From Burkholderiaceae bacterium (GTDB lineage: Bacteria; Pseudomonadota; Gammaproteobacteria; Burkholderiales; Burkholderiaceae): 6,119 nucleotides of DNA. Positions 1 to 6,119 of this stretch are shown in pieces. The notes beneath the pieces are model-generated. The model ran no database searches. It worked only from the letters and a program-made list of their open reading frames with translations, and had not been told where the DNA came from. Location of the stretch: positions 1 to 6,119 of the forward strand of contig CANHDS010000041.1 of NCBI GenBank assembly GCA_947459465.1, given 5' to 3'. The number at the start of each line of letters is the position of its first letter. The stretch's first letter is position 1. Made by a program: the position numbers and the translations under genes.

Positions 1-54
1 AACGACCCTGCCCGCAGTGACATCGAGGCAAGGAATGATCCGTTTGGTAAGCAT
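1..54 (-). CDS. hisF: Imidazole glycerol phosphate synthase cyclase subunit HisF, N-terminal fragment (3' end off the window)
   Basis: Only the first 18 codons are present; they read MLTKRIIPCLDVTAGRVV from an ATG at 52-54. The short IPCLDV segment is the hallmark first beta strand of the HisF (beta/alpha)8 barrel, and Asp11 matches the catalytic aspartate of characterised HisF proteins. HisF takes ammonia from HisH and converts PRFAR to imidazole glycerol phosphate plus AICAR in the cytoplasm. The start lies 6 bases after the hisA stop, and no strong Shine-Dalgarno is visible in the end of hisA, so translation is probably coupled to hisA. The rest of the gene lies beyond the left edge. The assignment rests on a short stretch, but motif and neighbourhood agree. 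Confidence 0.93.
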   Translation of the reverse strand, partial: MLTKRIIPCLDVTAGRVV

Positions 55-60
55 CGTTTG

Positions 61-807
61 CTACTTGGCTTTACTGAGTTGATCGGCGTACTGTTGTGCC
101 TCAGTTAGATCAATATCACCGTTGTAAATCGAGCGACCCGCAATGACACCCATCACACCCTCGTCCTCGACTGCACACAAGGCTTGAATATCCTTCTTGC
201 TCGAGAGTCCGCCGCTCGCAATCACGGGAATACGAACCGATTGTGCAAGCTTGACAGTCGCCTCTAAATTGATACCCTTGAGCATGCCATCACGCCCGAT
301 ATCGGTGTAGATAATGGCTTCGGCGCCATAGTCTTCAAACTTTTTCGCAAGATCAATCACCTCGTGGCCGGTTAATTTACTCCAACCATCGGTCGCGACC
401 TTGCCGTCTTTCGCATCCAAGCCCACCATGATGTGGCCTGCAAATGCAGTACAGGCATCTTGTAAAAATCCAGGGTTCTTGACTGCTGCAGTGCCAATAA
501 TGATGGTGCTAATGCCATCGTCAAGTAGGCGCTCAATGGTTTCAAGATCACGTATGCCACCACCCAGCTGCACCGGAATGTCATCGCCTACTGCTTTAAG
601 AATCGATTTGATTGCAGCCTCGTTCTTGGGCTTGCCAGCAAATGCGCCATTAAGATCAACCAAATGTAAACGACGCGCGCCTTTACTCAACCAGTGCTTG
701 GCCATCGCCGCAGGATCTTCTGAGAACACGGTGCTCCGCTTCATATCACCTTGCTCAAGACGCACACAGTGTCCGTCTTTAATATCAATGGCAGGTATTA
801 ACAACAT
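61..807 (-). CDS. hisA: Phosphoribosylformimino-5-aminoimidazole carboxamide ribotide isomerase HisA
   Basis: HisA catalyses the Amadori rearrangement of ProFAR to PRFAR, the step before the HisHF synthase. The 248-residue product has the usual length and a single (beta/alpha)8 barrel. The first strand is [10 protein letters not shown] with the expected catalytic Asp8, and the opposite barrel half has GLDAKDG with Asp131, the second expected acid/base residue. The two phosphate-binding regions are visible as QLGGGIRD (about 80-87) and ASGGLSS (197-203), followed by GVIAGRSIY (220-228). YTDIGRDGM (167-175) is also typical. The ATG at 805-807 starts directly at the conserved first strand, so it is the likely start. 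Its Shine-Dalgarno is poor. It sits between hisH (22-base gap) and hisF (6-base gap) and is probably co-transcribed with them. Nothing is truncated or missing. Confidence 0.98.
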   Translation of the reverse strand: MLLIPAIDIKDGHCVRLEQGDMKRSTVFSEDPAAMAKHWLSKGARRLHLVDLNGAFAGKPKNEAAIKSILKAVGDDIPVQLGGGIRDLETIERLLDDGISTIIIGTAAVKNPGFLQDACTAFAGHIMVGLDAKDGKVATDGWSKLTGHEVIDLAKKFEDYGAEAIIYTDIGRDGMLKGINLEATVKLAQSVRIPVIASGGLSSKKDIQALCAVEDEGVMGVIAGRSIYNGDIDLTEAQQYADQLSKAK

Positions 808-829
808 AAGATCATGGTCTTGAAATTAA

Positions 830-1480
830 TCAGGGTCGCCAAGCGACAAAGTTTTGATAGAGCTTAAGTCCGTATTGAGCACTTTTCTCGGGATGGAACT
901 GGGTAGCAAAAATAGTATCGCGAGCCACGGCCGATGTAAACCACCCACCGTAATTCGTTGATCCTACAGTATCTTCTACGCTACTCACCTCAACATAATA
1001 ACTATGCACGAAGTAAAAACTCGTCATGTCGGGGATGCCGTGCCACATCGGATGATCACGGTCTTGGCGAACCTGGTTCCATCCCATGTGCGGGATCTTA
1101 AACTCCGACCCATCCTCTTGCGTGCCCGACAAATGAAAGCGCTTGACCTTCCCTGGCATTAAGGCAAGGCACGCCGTATTCGTCGTTACTCCTGGTTTAC
1201 GCTCTTCACTTTCTTCAAAGAGCATTTGCTCGCCTACACAAATACCAAAAAGTGGCTTCTCACGCACTGACTGAATCACTGCATCCATGAGGCCTGAGGA
1301 ACGTAACTGCTTCATACAATCGGGCATCGCGCCCTGCCCAGGTAAGACCACACGGTCTGAGCGCAAGATCTCAGCGGGATCGCTAGCAATCGTAATCTTG
1401 CTCTCGGGAGCCACATGTTGCAAGGCCTGTGAAACCGAGCGCAAATTACCCATTCCGTAATCAACAATAGCGATGTGCAT
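830..1480 (-). CDS. hisH: Imidazole glycerol phosphate synthase, glutamine amidotransferase subunit HisH
   Basis: HisH hydrolyses glutamine and channels ammonia to HisF for IGP and AICAR formation. The product has 216 residues, normal for a class I (triad) glutamine amidotransferase of this family. The N-terminus [12 protein letters not shown] and [10 protein letters not shown] (47-56, oxyanion-hole region) are characteristic. The nucleophile is Cys81 in [10 protein letters not shown], and the other triad members are His196 and Glu198 in QFHPEKS. The nucleophile elbow reads GICVGEQ rather than the GICLGMQ of E. coli; I recall this variant as common in betaproteobacteria. The ATG at 1478-1480 begins exactly at the first strand and has a GAG about 9 bases upstream as a modest ribosome site. 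It lies 38 bases after hisB and 22 before hisA; the partner HisF is encoded two genes downstream. Confidence 0.98.
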   Translation of the reverse strand: MHIAIVDYGMGNLRSVSQALQHVAPESKITIASDPAEILRSDRVVLPGQGAMPDCMKQLRSSGLMDAVIQSVREKPLFGICVGEQMLFEESEERKPGVTTNTACLALMPGKVKRFHLSGTQEDGSEFKIPHMGWNQVRQDRDHPMWHGIPDMTSFYFVHSYYVEVSSVEDTVGSTNYGGWFTSAVARDTIFATQFHPEKSAQYGLKLYQNFVAWRP

Positions 1481-1518
1481 CGCGATCTCAATAATCTCGT
1501 TGGTAAAAGAAGTGTGTC

Positions 1519-2106
1519 TTACAAACTTCCCTTGGTAGATGGCACCGCATGGGGCGAACGTGGATCAATACTCAAGGCCATGCGCAGTGCACGTCCAAAG
1601 GCCTTAAATACGGTCTCAATTTGGTGATGGGCATTGACACCCCGAATGTTATCGATGTGTAAGGTAACGCCCGCGTGGTTTACAAAGCCACGAAAGAACT
1701 CAATACTTAAATCCACATCAAAGTCTCCCACCCGCGCACGGGTAAAGGGTACATTGAACTCCAAACCTGGGCGACCAGAGAAATCAATTACAACGCGTGA
1801 CAAGGTCTCATCGAGTGGCACATAAGAGTGGCCATAACGGGTAATACCCGCTTTATCACCAACCGCTTTAGCAATTGCCTGACCCAAGGTGATACCGACA
1901 TCCTCCACAGTGTGGTGATCGTCGATGTGAGTGTCGCCTTTTGCGTGCACCTTGAGATCGATCATGCCGTGACGAGCAATTTGATCGAGCATATGATCTA
2001 AAAACGGTACACCGGAGTTCAAATCCGCTTTGCCGGTACCATCCAAGTTCAAAGTAATTTGGATCTTGGTCTCTGAGGTATTACGACTGACATCTGCTTG
2101 GCGCAT
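1519..2106 (-). CDS. hisB: Imidazoleglycerol-phosphate dehydratase HisB, monofunctional
   Basis: HisB is the Mn-dependent enzyme that dehydrates IGP to imidazole-acetol phosphate, the substrate of HisC. The 195-residue length is that of the stand-alone dehydratase. There is no N-terminal HAD phosphatase domain as in the bifunctional E. coli protein, so histidinol phosphatase must be encoded elsewhere. The two metal-binding half-repeats are clear: FLDHML (35-40) and DDHHTVED (62-69) in the first, and [10 protein letters not shown] (137-146) and NAHHQIE (158-164) in the second. The ATG at 2104-2106 gives the expected N-terminus ([14 protein letters not shown]). No good Shine-Dalgarno precedes it. 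Because hisC is reversed, hisB is the first gene of its transcription unit and needs its own promoter; an extended -10 lies about 35 bases upstream. Confidence 0.98.
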   Translation of the reverse strand: MRQADVSRNTSETKIQITLNLDGTGKADLNSGVPFLDHMLDQIARHGMIDLKVHAKGDTHIDDHHTVEDVGITLGQAIAKAVGDKAGITRYGHSYVPLDETLSRVVIDFSGRPGLEFNVPFTRARVGDFDVDLSIEFFRGFVNHAGVTLHIDNIRGVNAHHQIETVFKAFGRALRMALSIDPRSPHAVPSTKGSL

Positions 2107-2141
2107 GGTATGTGGGTAAAAATAATAAGTCTTAAGCGTTC

Positions 2142-2168
2142 ATAATATCATTTATCATTCAAAATCAA
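2142..2168 (-). promoter_or_regulatory. Probable sigma-70 extended -10 promoter for hisBHAF
   Basis: On the minus strand, 2142-2150 reads TGATATTAT, which is an extended -10 (TGn) followed by TATTAT, matching five of six consensus bases. A TTGATT hexamer at 2163-2168 resembles a -35 (TTGA matched), but the 15-base spacer is short; the extended -10 could compensate. Transcription would begin near 2135, giving an untranslated leader of about 28 bases before the hisB ATG. The element is where a promoter is needed, since hisB has no co-directional gene upstream. This is a by-eye match without experimental support. Confidence 0.5.
2146..2159. repeat. Perfect tandem duplication of a 7-base unit (TATCATT x2)
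   Basis: TATCATT occurs twice head to tail between the -10 and -35 elements proposed for hisB. Each copy also supplies a TATCAT hexamer, a five-of-six match to a plus-strand -10 for hisC. In such AT-rich DNA a short tandem repeat can be chance, so a function as an operator or doubled -10 is speculative. Confidence 0.4.
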
Positions 2169-2212
2169 TCACTTCACCTGTTTTTCATTGTTACTCTCTG
2201 GACCCCATTGCG

Positions 2213-3292
2213 ATGAGCCTTTTTTGGAACCCTGACCTGCAAAACCTAAGCCCATATGTTCCTGGGGAGCAGCCCAAACACGAAAAGCTCGTCAAACTCA
2301 ATACCAATGAGAGCCCTTATGGGCCTTCGCCCAAAGTCTTGGCAGCCATTGCTGCTAGCAATCACGAGGGCTTGCGGCTTTACCCCGACCCAGATGCCAA
2401 GACCCTTAAAGAAGGCATCGCAAAGCACCATGGTCTGCAACCTAATCAGGTGTTTGTGGGCAATGGCTCGGATGAAGTGCTCGCCCATGTGTTCTTGGGG
2501 CTACTTAAACATCCGAAGCCTCTCCTCTTTCCCGACATCACCTACAGCTTCTACCCCGTTTATTGCCAACTGTTTGGGATTAACTACCAGCCGATTGCGC
2601 TCGATAGTCAATTTGCCATTCATCTAGATGATTACGTTCAAAAGACCAACGAATTAGGCGGAAACGGTGGAGTTATTTTTCCGAACCCCAACGCGCCCAC
2701 CGGCCGTGCACTCCCGCGCTCGGCAATTGAAGATTTCTTGAAAACTAATACCCAAAGCGTGGTGGTGGTTGATGAAGCATACGTAGATTACGGAACTGAG
2801 TCGTGTGTGCCACTTTTGCATCAACACTACCCCAATCTTCTAATCACCCACACACTCTCAAAATCAAGGGCCTTAGCAGGACTTCGGGTTGGTTATGCTT
2901 TGGGTCACTCTGAGCTCATCACGGGACTTGAGCGTGTTAAGAATAGTTTTAACTCCTACCCCTTAGGCCAATTAGCGCAAACCGGTGCGATTGCAGCTAT
3001 TGAAGATCAAGCGCATCTTGATGTAATTACCCAACAGGTAATGAAGACTCGAGCGGCATGTCTTGAAGATTTAAATGGTCTAGGGTTTGAGATCTTGCCC
3101 TCAAGCGCTAACTTTGTCTTTACTCAGCATCCCAAGCATGATGGCGAGAAATTGTATTTAGCCTTGCGTGAGCGTGGGATCATCGTGCGCCACTTCAAAA
3201 TGCCGCGCATCAAGAATTACCTACGAATTACGATTGGCACAAATGAGCAAATGAAATTACTCATCGATGCCTTGCGCGACATCGTCTCGTAA
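2213..3292 (+). CDS. hisC: Histidinol-phosphate aminotransferase HisC, reversed relative to the rest of the cluster
   Basis: HisC is a PLP enzyme that transfers an amino group from glutamate to imidazole-acetol phosphate, giving histidinol phosphate. The 359-residue product is full length for this fold-type I aminotransferase. [14 protein letters not shown] (27-40) is the substrate and N-terminal arm region, GNGSDE (83-88) binds the cofactor phosphate, and NPNAPTG (158-164) and DEAY (187-190) line the PLP ring. [15 protein letters not shown] carries the Schiff-base lysine, Lys217. Arg338 in NYLRITIGT matches the conserved C-terminal substrate-binding arginine. The start ATG gives MSLFWNP, which fits relatives that begin MSxFWSP. 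It is the only plus-strand gene here: divergent from hisB across 106 bases and convergent with hisD across 21 bases. It must therefore use its own promoter. No frameshift or missing residue is seen, and its composition looks like that of its neighbours by eye. The N-terminus resembles pseudomonad HisC1 from memory. Confidence 0.97.
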   Translation: MSLFWNPDLQNLSPYVPGEQPKHEKLVKLNTNESPYGPSPKVLAAIAASNHEGLRLYPDPDAKTLKEGIAKHHGLQPNQVFVGNGSDEVLAHVFLGLLKHPKPLLFPDITYSFYPVYCQLFGINYQPIALDSQFAIHLDDYVQKTNELGGNGGVIFPNPNAPTGRALPRSAIEDFLKTNTQSVVVVDEAYVDYGTESCVPLLHQHYPNLLITHTLSKSRALAGLRVGYALGHSELITGLERVKNSFNSYPLGQLAQTGAIAAIEDQAHLDVITQQVMKTRAACLEDLNGLGFEILPSSANFVFTQHPKHDGEKLYLALRERGIIVRHFKMPRIKNYLRITIGTNEQMKLLIDALRDIVS

Positions 3293-3298
3293 TACTTT

Positions 3299-3322
3299 TT
3301 AGCACTAAGCTGATTATTTTTT
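3299..3322 (+). terminator. Weak intrinsic terminator candidate after hisC, overlapping the 3' end of hisD
   Basis: Seven bases after the hisC stop, TTAGC (3299-3303) can pair with GCTGA (3309-3313) around an ACTAA loop, with one G-U pair in transcribed RNA. TTATTTTTT (3314-3322) follows directly and would give the U-tract. The stem is only 5 bp and AT-rich, so termination may be inefficient. The T-tract doubles as the last codons and stop of hisD on the other strand. In the minus direction the same hairpin is followed by A residues, so it should not stop transcripts leaving hisD. Confidence 0.35.
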
Positions 3323-4648
3323 GGTGAGCCGCATCTCCGCAGCACGCGCATGCGCTTGCAAACCTTCGCCATGCGCTAGGGTACTGGCGATGGGGCCTAA
3401 GCTTTGTGCCCCCGCCTCACTCACCTCAATTAAGCTCGAACGCTTAATGAAGTCATAAACCCCCAAAGGCGAAGAAAACCGCGCAGTACGTGCCGTGGGT
3501 AAAACGTGATTGGGTCCGGCGCAATAATCACCTAGTGACTCACTGGTGTAGGAACCCATAAAAATTGCTCCTGCATGCCGAATTTGCGCGGCCCACTGAT
3601 CGGCATTGTTTGCGCAAATCTCCAGGTGCTCAGCGGCAATTAAATTAGCGATTTGGCAAGCTTGTGTCATATCATCCACCTGAATTAACAGTGCACGATT
3701 TTGCAACGATGCGCGGATTACTTTCTCTCTGGGCATCTGTGGCAATAGCTTCTGAATACTGGCGTCCACTCGATCAATAAAGCTAGCATCGGGACAGAGC
3801 AAAATCGATTGGGCGAGCTCATCGTGCTCGGCTTGCGAGAACAAATCCATCGCAATCCAATCTGGATCGGTCGAGCCATCGCACAACACCAAGATCTCCG
3901 AAGGACCTGCAATCATGTCAATTCCTACCCGACCAAATACTCGGCGCTTTGCTGCTGCCACATACGCATTACCAGGACCTACGATCTTATCGACTGCGGG
4001 CACCGTTTGGGTTCCATACGCCAACGCTCCAACCGCTTGCGCACCGCCAATCGTAAAGACCCGATCCACTCCGGCTAAATGAGCAGCTGCTAATACCAAG
4101 GGATTACGCGCGCCATCGGGCGTGGGCACCACCATCACAATCTCCCCGACCCCGGCGACCTTGGCAGGAATTGCATTCATGAGAACAGAGGATGGATAAG
4201 CGGCCTTACCGCCAGGTACATAAATACCAACGCGATCCAAGGGCGTGATCTTTTGACCTAAACGTGTGCCATTGCTTTCGGTGTACTCCCACGAATGGCA
4301 ACCGGTTTCTATCTTCTGCCGCTCGTGGTAGGTTCGAACCCGCTCCGCTGCGGCTCGCAATGCAATTGCTTGATCTTGCGGTAGAGATTGATAGGCTGCA
4401 GCAAGATCAGCGGACGTAATCTCAAGATCGCGAACCTGAGAGGCTGCCAAGCGATCGAACTGCTGGGTGTATTGCAACAGTGCTGCATCGCCCTCGCGCT
4501 CAATGCGACCCAAAATCCCAAGTACGATCTCATCAATGGCTTGATCATCAGCCGATGGAATCGACAAACTAGACAGCAAGGTTTTTTCAAAGCCAGGGTC
4601 ACGAGTTGTGAGACGCTTTACCGTGACGCTTGCAGAGGATGAGCTCAT
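3314..4648 (-). CDS. hisD: Histidinol dehydrogenase HisD
   Basis: HisD is the zinc enzyme that oxidises histidinol via histidinal to histidine with two NAD+, the last pathway step. From the ATG at 4646-4648 it has 444 residues, a usual length. The proposed zinc ligands by homology with E. coli are Gln272 and His275 in SQAEHDE, Asp374 in [10 protein letters not shown], and His433 in [10 protein letters not shown]. The catalytic Glu340-His341 pair lies in AAEHLE. The signature around IVGPGN and the segment DMIAGPSE are present. A TTG three codons upstream (4655-4657) would give 447 residues. I prefer the ATG because its first bases form an ATGA overlap with the hisG stop, a classic coupled junction. 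The gene runs toward the reversed hisC, leaving only 21 bases between the stops. Confidence 0.97.
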   Translation of the reverse strand: MSSSSASVTVKRLTTRDPGFEKTLLSSLSIPSADDQAIDEIVLGILGRIEREGDAALLQYTQQFDRLAASQVRDLEITSADLAAAYQSLPQDQAIALRAAAERVRTYHERQKIETGCHSWEYTESNGTRLGQKITPLDRVGIYVPGGKAAYPSSVLMNAIPAKVAGVGEIVMVVPTPDGARNPLVLAAAHLAGVDRVFTIGGAQAVGALAYGTQTVPAVDKIVGPGNAYVAAAKRRVFGRVGIDMIAGPSEILVLCDGSTDPDWIAMDLFSQAEHDELAQSILLCPDASFIDRVDASIQKLLPQMPREKVIRASLQNRALLIQVDDMTQACQIANLIAAEHLEICANNADQWAAQIRHAGAIFMGSYTSESLGDYCAGPNHVLPTARTARFSSPLGVYDFIKRSSLIEVSEAGAQSLGPIASTLAHGEGLQAHARAAEMRLTKK

Positions 4649-5271
4649 GACTGCCAAATACCTAGGATCTTTTGCAATTGAGCGCGCTTACGCTTAAAGG
4701 ATGCTTGGTTCACAATCAAACGCGCACTAATATCTGTTATTGATTCCACTTCCACTAAGTGATTGGCGCGCAAGGTGTTGCCAGTGGACACCAAATCCAC
4801 AATCGCATCGGCCAAGCCCACCAAGGGGGCCAACTCCATTGATCCATATAAATGAATCGTGTCAATGTGTACACCCTTATTGGCAAAGTGCTCGCGCGCG
4901 CAGTTTACGTACTTGGTAGCGACTCGCAAGCGCGATCCTTGGCGGACCGCTGCTGCGTAATCAAACCCATTTTTAACAGCTACTGCCATCCGACAACGCG
5001 CAATTCCTAAATCAATCGGAATATATAAACCATCGCTGCCTTTTTCCAAAAGAACGTCTTGACCTGCCACACCAAAATCCGCGGCGCCAAATTGTACATA
5101 GGTAGGCACATCCGATGCGCGCACAATGATGATTTGCACCTCTGGATTAGAGGTCGGAATAATTAACTTACGGGATTGTTCGGGGTCTTCGAGCGGACGA
5201 ATACCAGCCTTTGCTAAAACAGGGGCGGTTTCTTCAAAGATACGTCCTTTGGACAAGGCTAAAGTCAACAT
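4645..5271 (-). CDS. hisG: ATP phosphoribosyltransferase catalytic subunit, short form HisG
   Basis: HisG condenses ATP with PRPP to phosphoribosyl-ATP, the committed and feedback-controlled step. The product has 208 residues and lacks the C-terminal ACT-like regulatory domain of the roughly 300-residue long form. It is therefore the HisG-S type, which by family knowledge forms a hetero-octamer with HisZ, a histidyl-tRNA synthetase paralogue that provides activity and histidine inhibition. HisZ is not in this window. Visible motifs are LALSKGRI (4-11), [19 protein letters not shown] (54-72), and the PRPP-binding region [12 protein letters not shown] (159-170). The C-terminus ends in [11 protein letters not shown], as in other short forms. 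The ATG at 5269-5271 starts at the first strand, 9 bases after murA. The stop overlaps the hisD start by four bases. Confidence 0.98.
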   Translation of the reverse strand: MLTLALSKGRIFEETAPVLAKAGIRPLEDPEQSRKLIIPTSNPEVQIIIVRASDVPTYVQFGAADFGVAGQDVLLEKGSDGLYIPIDLGIARCRMAVAVKNGFDYAAAVRQGSRLRVATKYVNCAREHFANKGVHIDTIHLYGSMELAPLVGLADAIVDLVSTGNTLRANHLVEVESITDISARLIVNQASFKRKRAQLQKILGIWQS

Positions 5272-5280
5272 AATGACCCA

Positions 5281-6119
5281 TTATTTCATGCGGCGGATGT
5301 TTGCGCCAAGTTGGGTTAATTTCTGCTCCATACGATCGTAACCACGATCAAGGTGATAGATCCGATCCACTTGGGTCTCACCTTGAGCCGCCAAGCCAGC
5401 AATCACGAGACTTGCAGAAGCACGAAGGTCGGTAGCCATCACCGTTGCACCCGAGAGCTTATCCACCCCCTCGACAATTGCTGTATTTCCCTCAATCGAG
5501 ATATCGGCGCCTAAGCGATTGAGCTCTTGGACATGCATAAAGCGGTTCTCAAAAATTGTCTCGGTAATGCGTGAGGCACCCCCTGCAATTGCATTCAGCG
5601 CCATAAACTGGGCTTGCATATCCGTTGGAAAGGCCGGGTACTCGGAGGTCCGAAAACTCACCGGTTTTGGTCGAGCACTCATCGATGCAGAAATCCAATC
5701 CACACCTTTTTTTATTTTGAGACCAGCCTCTTTCAGCTTCACCAAGACAGCGTCCAAAGTATCGGGTCGACAGTTCTTCAGAACAATCTCACCACCTGTG
5801 GCCGCCACCGCACATAAGAAAGTACCGGTCTCGATACGATCAGCAATGACATGATGGCTTGCTCCGTGTAAGGTGGGGACCCCCTCGATCACCAGGCGAT
5901 CACTGCCAATGCCACTAATCTTCGCACCCATCTTGACCAATAGCTCTGCCAAATCACCCACCTCAGGTTCGCGCGCTGCATTTTCTAAAATTGTTGTCCC
6001 TTGTGCAAGACAGGCAGCCATCAAGAGATTTTCTGTGCCAGTCACCGTAATCATGTCGGTCAGAATCGCATTACCCTGTAACCGAGTATTGGGCTCCGCA
6101 ATCTTCGCGACAATAAAAC
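5281..6119 (-). CDS. murA: UDP-N-acetylglucosamine 1-carboxyvinyltransferase MurA, C-terminal part (5' end off the window)
   Basis: MurA transfers enolpyruvate from PEP to UDP-GlcNAc, the first committed step of peptidoglycan synthesis, in the cytoplasm. The frame stays open to the right edge and gives 278 residues, roughly the last two thirds of a protein that is usually about 420 long. The ATG at 6052-6054 is internal: the 21 codons upstream of it continue in frame and match the family (FIVAKIAEP then [15 protein letters not shown]). FPTDMQAQF carries the conserved aspartate (Asp305 in E. coli), and DLRASASL and [11 protein letters not shown] carry arginines that match active-site Arg371 and Arg397. 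The fosfomycin-reactive cysteine loop lies in the missing part. murA is followed by hisG after 9 bases, so the his genes probably share its transcript. This linkage is familiar in Burkholderiales. Confidence 0.97.
   Translation of the reverse strand, partial: FIVAKIAEPNTRLQGNAILTDMITVTGTENLLMAACLAQGTTILENAAREPEVGDLAELLVKMGAKISGIGSDRLVIEGVPTLHGASHHVIADRIETGTFLCAVAATGGEIVLKNCRPDTLDAVLVKLKEAGLKIKKGVDWISASMSARPKPVSFRTSEYPAFPTDMQAQFMALNAIAGGASRITETIFENRFMHVQELNRLGADISIEGNTAIVEGVDKLSGATVMATDLRASASLVIAGLAAQGETQVDRIYHLDRGYDRMEQKLTQLGANIRRMK

Larger units (their letters stand above)
2107..2212. promoter_or_regulatory. Divergent intergenic region between hisB (-) and hisC (+)
   Basis: This 106-base spacer is the only sizeable non-coding stretch of the window and is clearly more AT-rich than the genes. 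It separates two divergent gene starts, so it should hold promoters for both directions. For hisB there is an extended -10 (minus strand) at 2142-2150. For hisC the plus strand shows -10-like hexamers CATAAT (2141-2146) and TATCAT (2146-2151 and 2153-2158), none with a convincing -35. The -10 candidates of the two strands overlap, so polymerases could compete. A weak GGA about 10 bases before the hisC ATG is the only Shine-Dalgarno-like element there. I see no histidine-rich leader peptide or attenuator hairpin. Confidence 0.7.

Noticed and set aside
401..823. Open frame of 140 codons on the plus strand opposite hisA
   Set aside because: It lies antisense to a clearly conserved hisA, has no recognisable motif and no ribosome site; it is a shadow of the coding frame.
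2107..2212. Histidine leader peptide and attenuator upstream of hisB or hisC
   Set aside because: No run of histidine codons and no pair of alternative hairpins with a T-tract is visible in either direction.
2246..2488. Open frame of 80 codons on the minus strand opposite hisC
   Set aside because: It has the orientation of the other his genes, so I asked whether it could be a remnant of an older hisC, but its translation shows no HisC motif. It is a shadow of the plus-strand hisC.
2107..3313. Inverted repeats or insertion-sequence ends flanking hisC that could have driven the inversion
   Set aside because: Comparing 2107-2212 with 3293-3313 by eye gives only trivial 6-base similarities such as TTAAGC/CTAAGC; no transposase or target-site duplication is seen.
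4325..4350. tRNA-like GGTTCGAACC resembling a T-loop (box B)
   Set aside because: The flanks do not form a 5-bp T-stem, no acceptor or anticodon arm is nearby, and the bases encode the RVRTYHER part of HisD. It is a chance palindrome.
5281..6054. Complete 257-residue gene starting at the ATG at 6054
   Set aside because: The frame is open and conserved upstream of this ATG to the window edge, so this is the C-terminal part of a longer MurA and not a short gene.

Overview
The window is a histidine biosynthesis locus that begins inside a peptidoglycan gene. Reading along the minus strand from the right edge, it holds the C-terminal part of murA, then hisG, hisD, (hisC), hisB, hisH, hisA and the first 18 codons of hisF. 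Every minus-strand gene is intact inside the window except murA (5' end off the right edge) and hisF (3' end off the left edge). The order murA-hisG-hisD-hisC-hisB-hisH-hisA-hisF, a short HisG of 208 residues, a monofunctional HisB of 195 residues and a base composition near 50% GC by eye suggest a betaproteobacterium of the order Burkholderiales. A Polynucleobacter-like freshwater lineage is possible, but the genus is only a guess.

Layout: positions 1-2106 carry hisF', hisA, hisH and hisB, all on the minus strand with gaps of 6, 22 and 38 bases. Positions 2107-2212 are an AT-rich spacer and the only sizeable non-coding stretch. Positions 2213-3292 carry hisC on the PLUS strand. A 21-base gap separates its stop from the stop of hisD. 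Positions 3314-4648 are hisD, which overlaps hisG by four bases (ATGA). hisG (4645-5271) lies 9 bases downstream of murA (5281-6119, partial).

Together the enzymes cover much of the route from PRPP and ATP to histidine: HisG makes phosphoribosyl-ATP, HisA isomerises ProFAR to PRFAR, HisH with HisF makes IGP and AICAR, HisB dehydrates IGP, HisC transaminates imidazole-acetol phosphate, and HisD oxidises histidinol to histidine. HisI and HisE, the histidinol-phosphate phosphatase and HisZ, the partner that a short HisG requires, are not in the window.

The main anomaly is that hisC sits in its usual slot but is reversed. This splits the cluster into murA-hisG-hisD and hisB-hisH-hisA-hisF, with hisC divergent from hisB and convergent with hisD. 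The spacer upstream of hisB has a good extended -10 element for hisB and -10-like hexamers for hisC. A weak hairpin with a T-tract lies at the hisC/hisD junction. The hisC product also looks closer to the pseudomonad HisC1 type than to the type I associate with Burkholderiaceae his operons, so a replacement event is possible. Apart from this rearrangement these are well-known housekeeping genes, and I see no new biological system, mobile element, RNA gene or CRISPR array.
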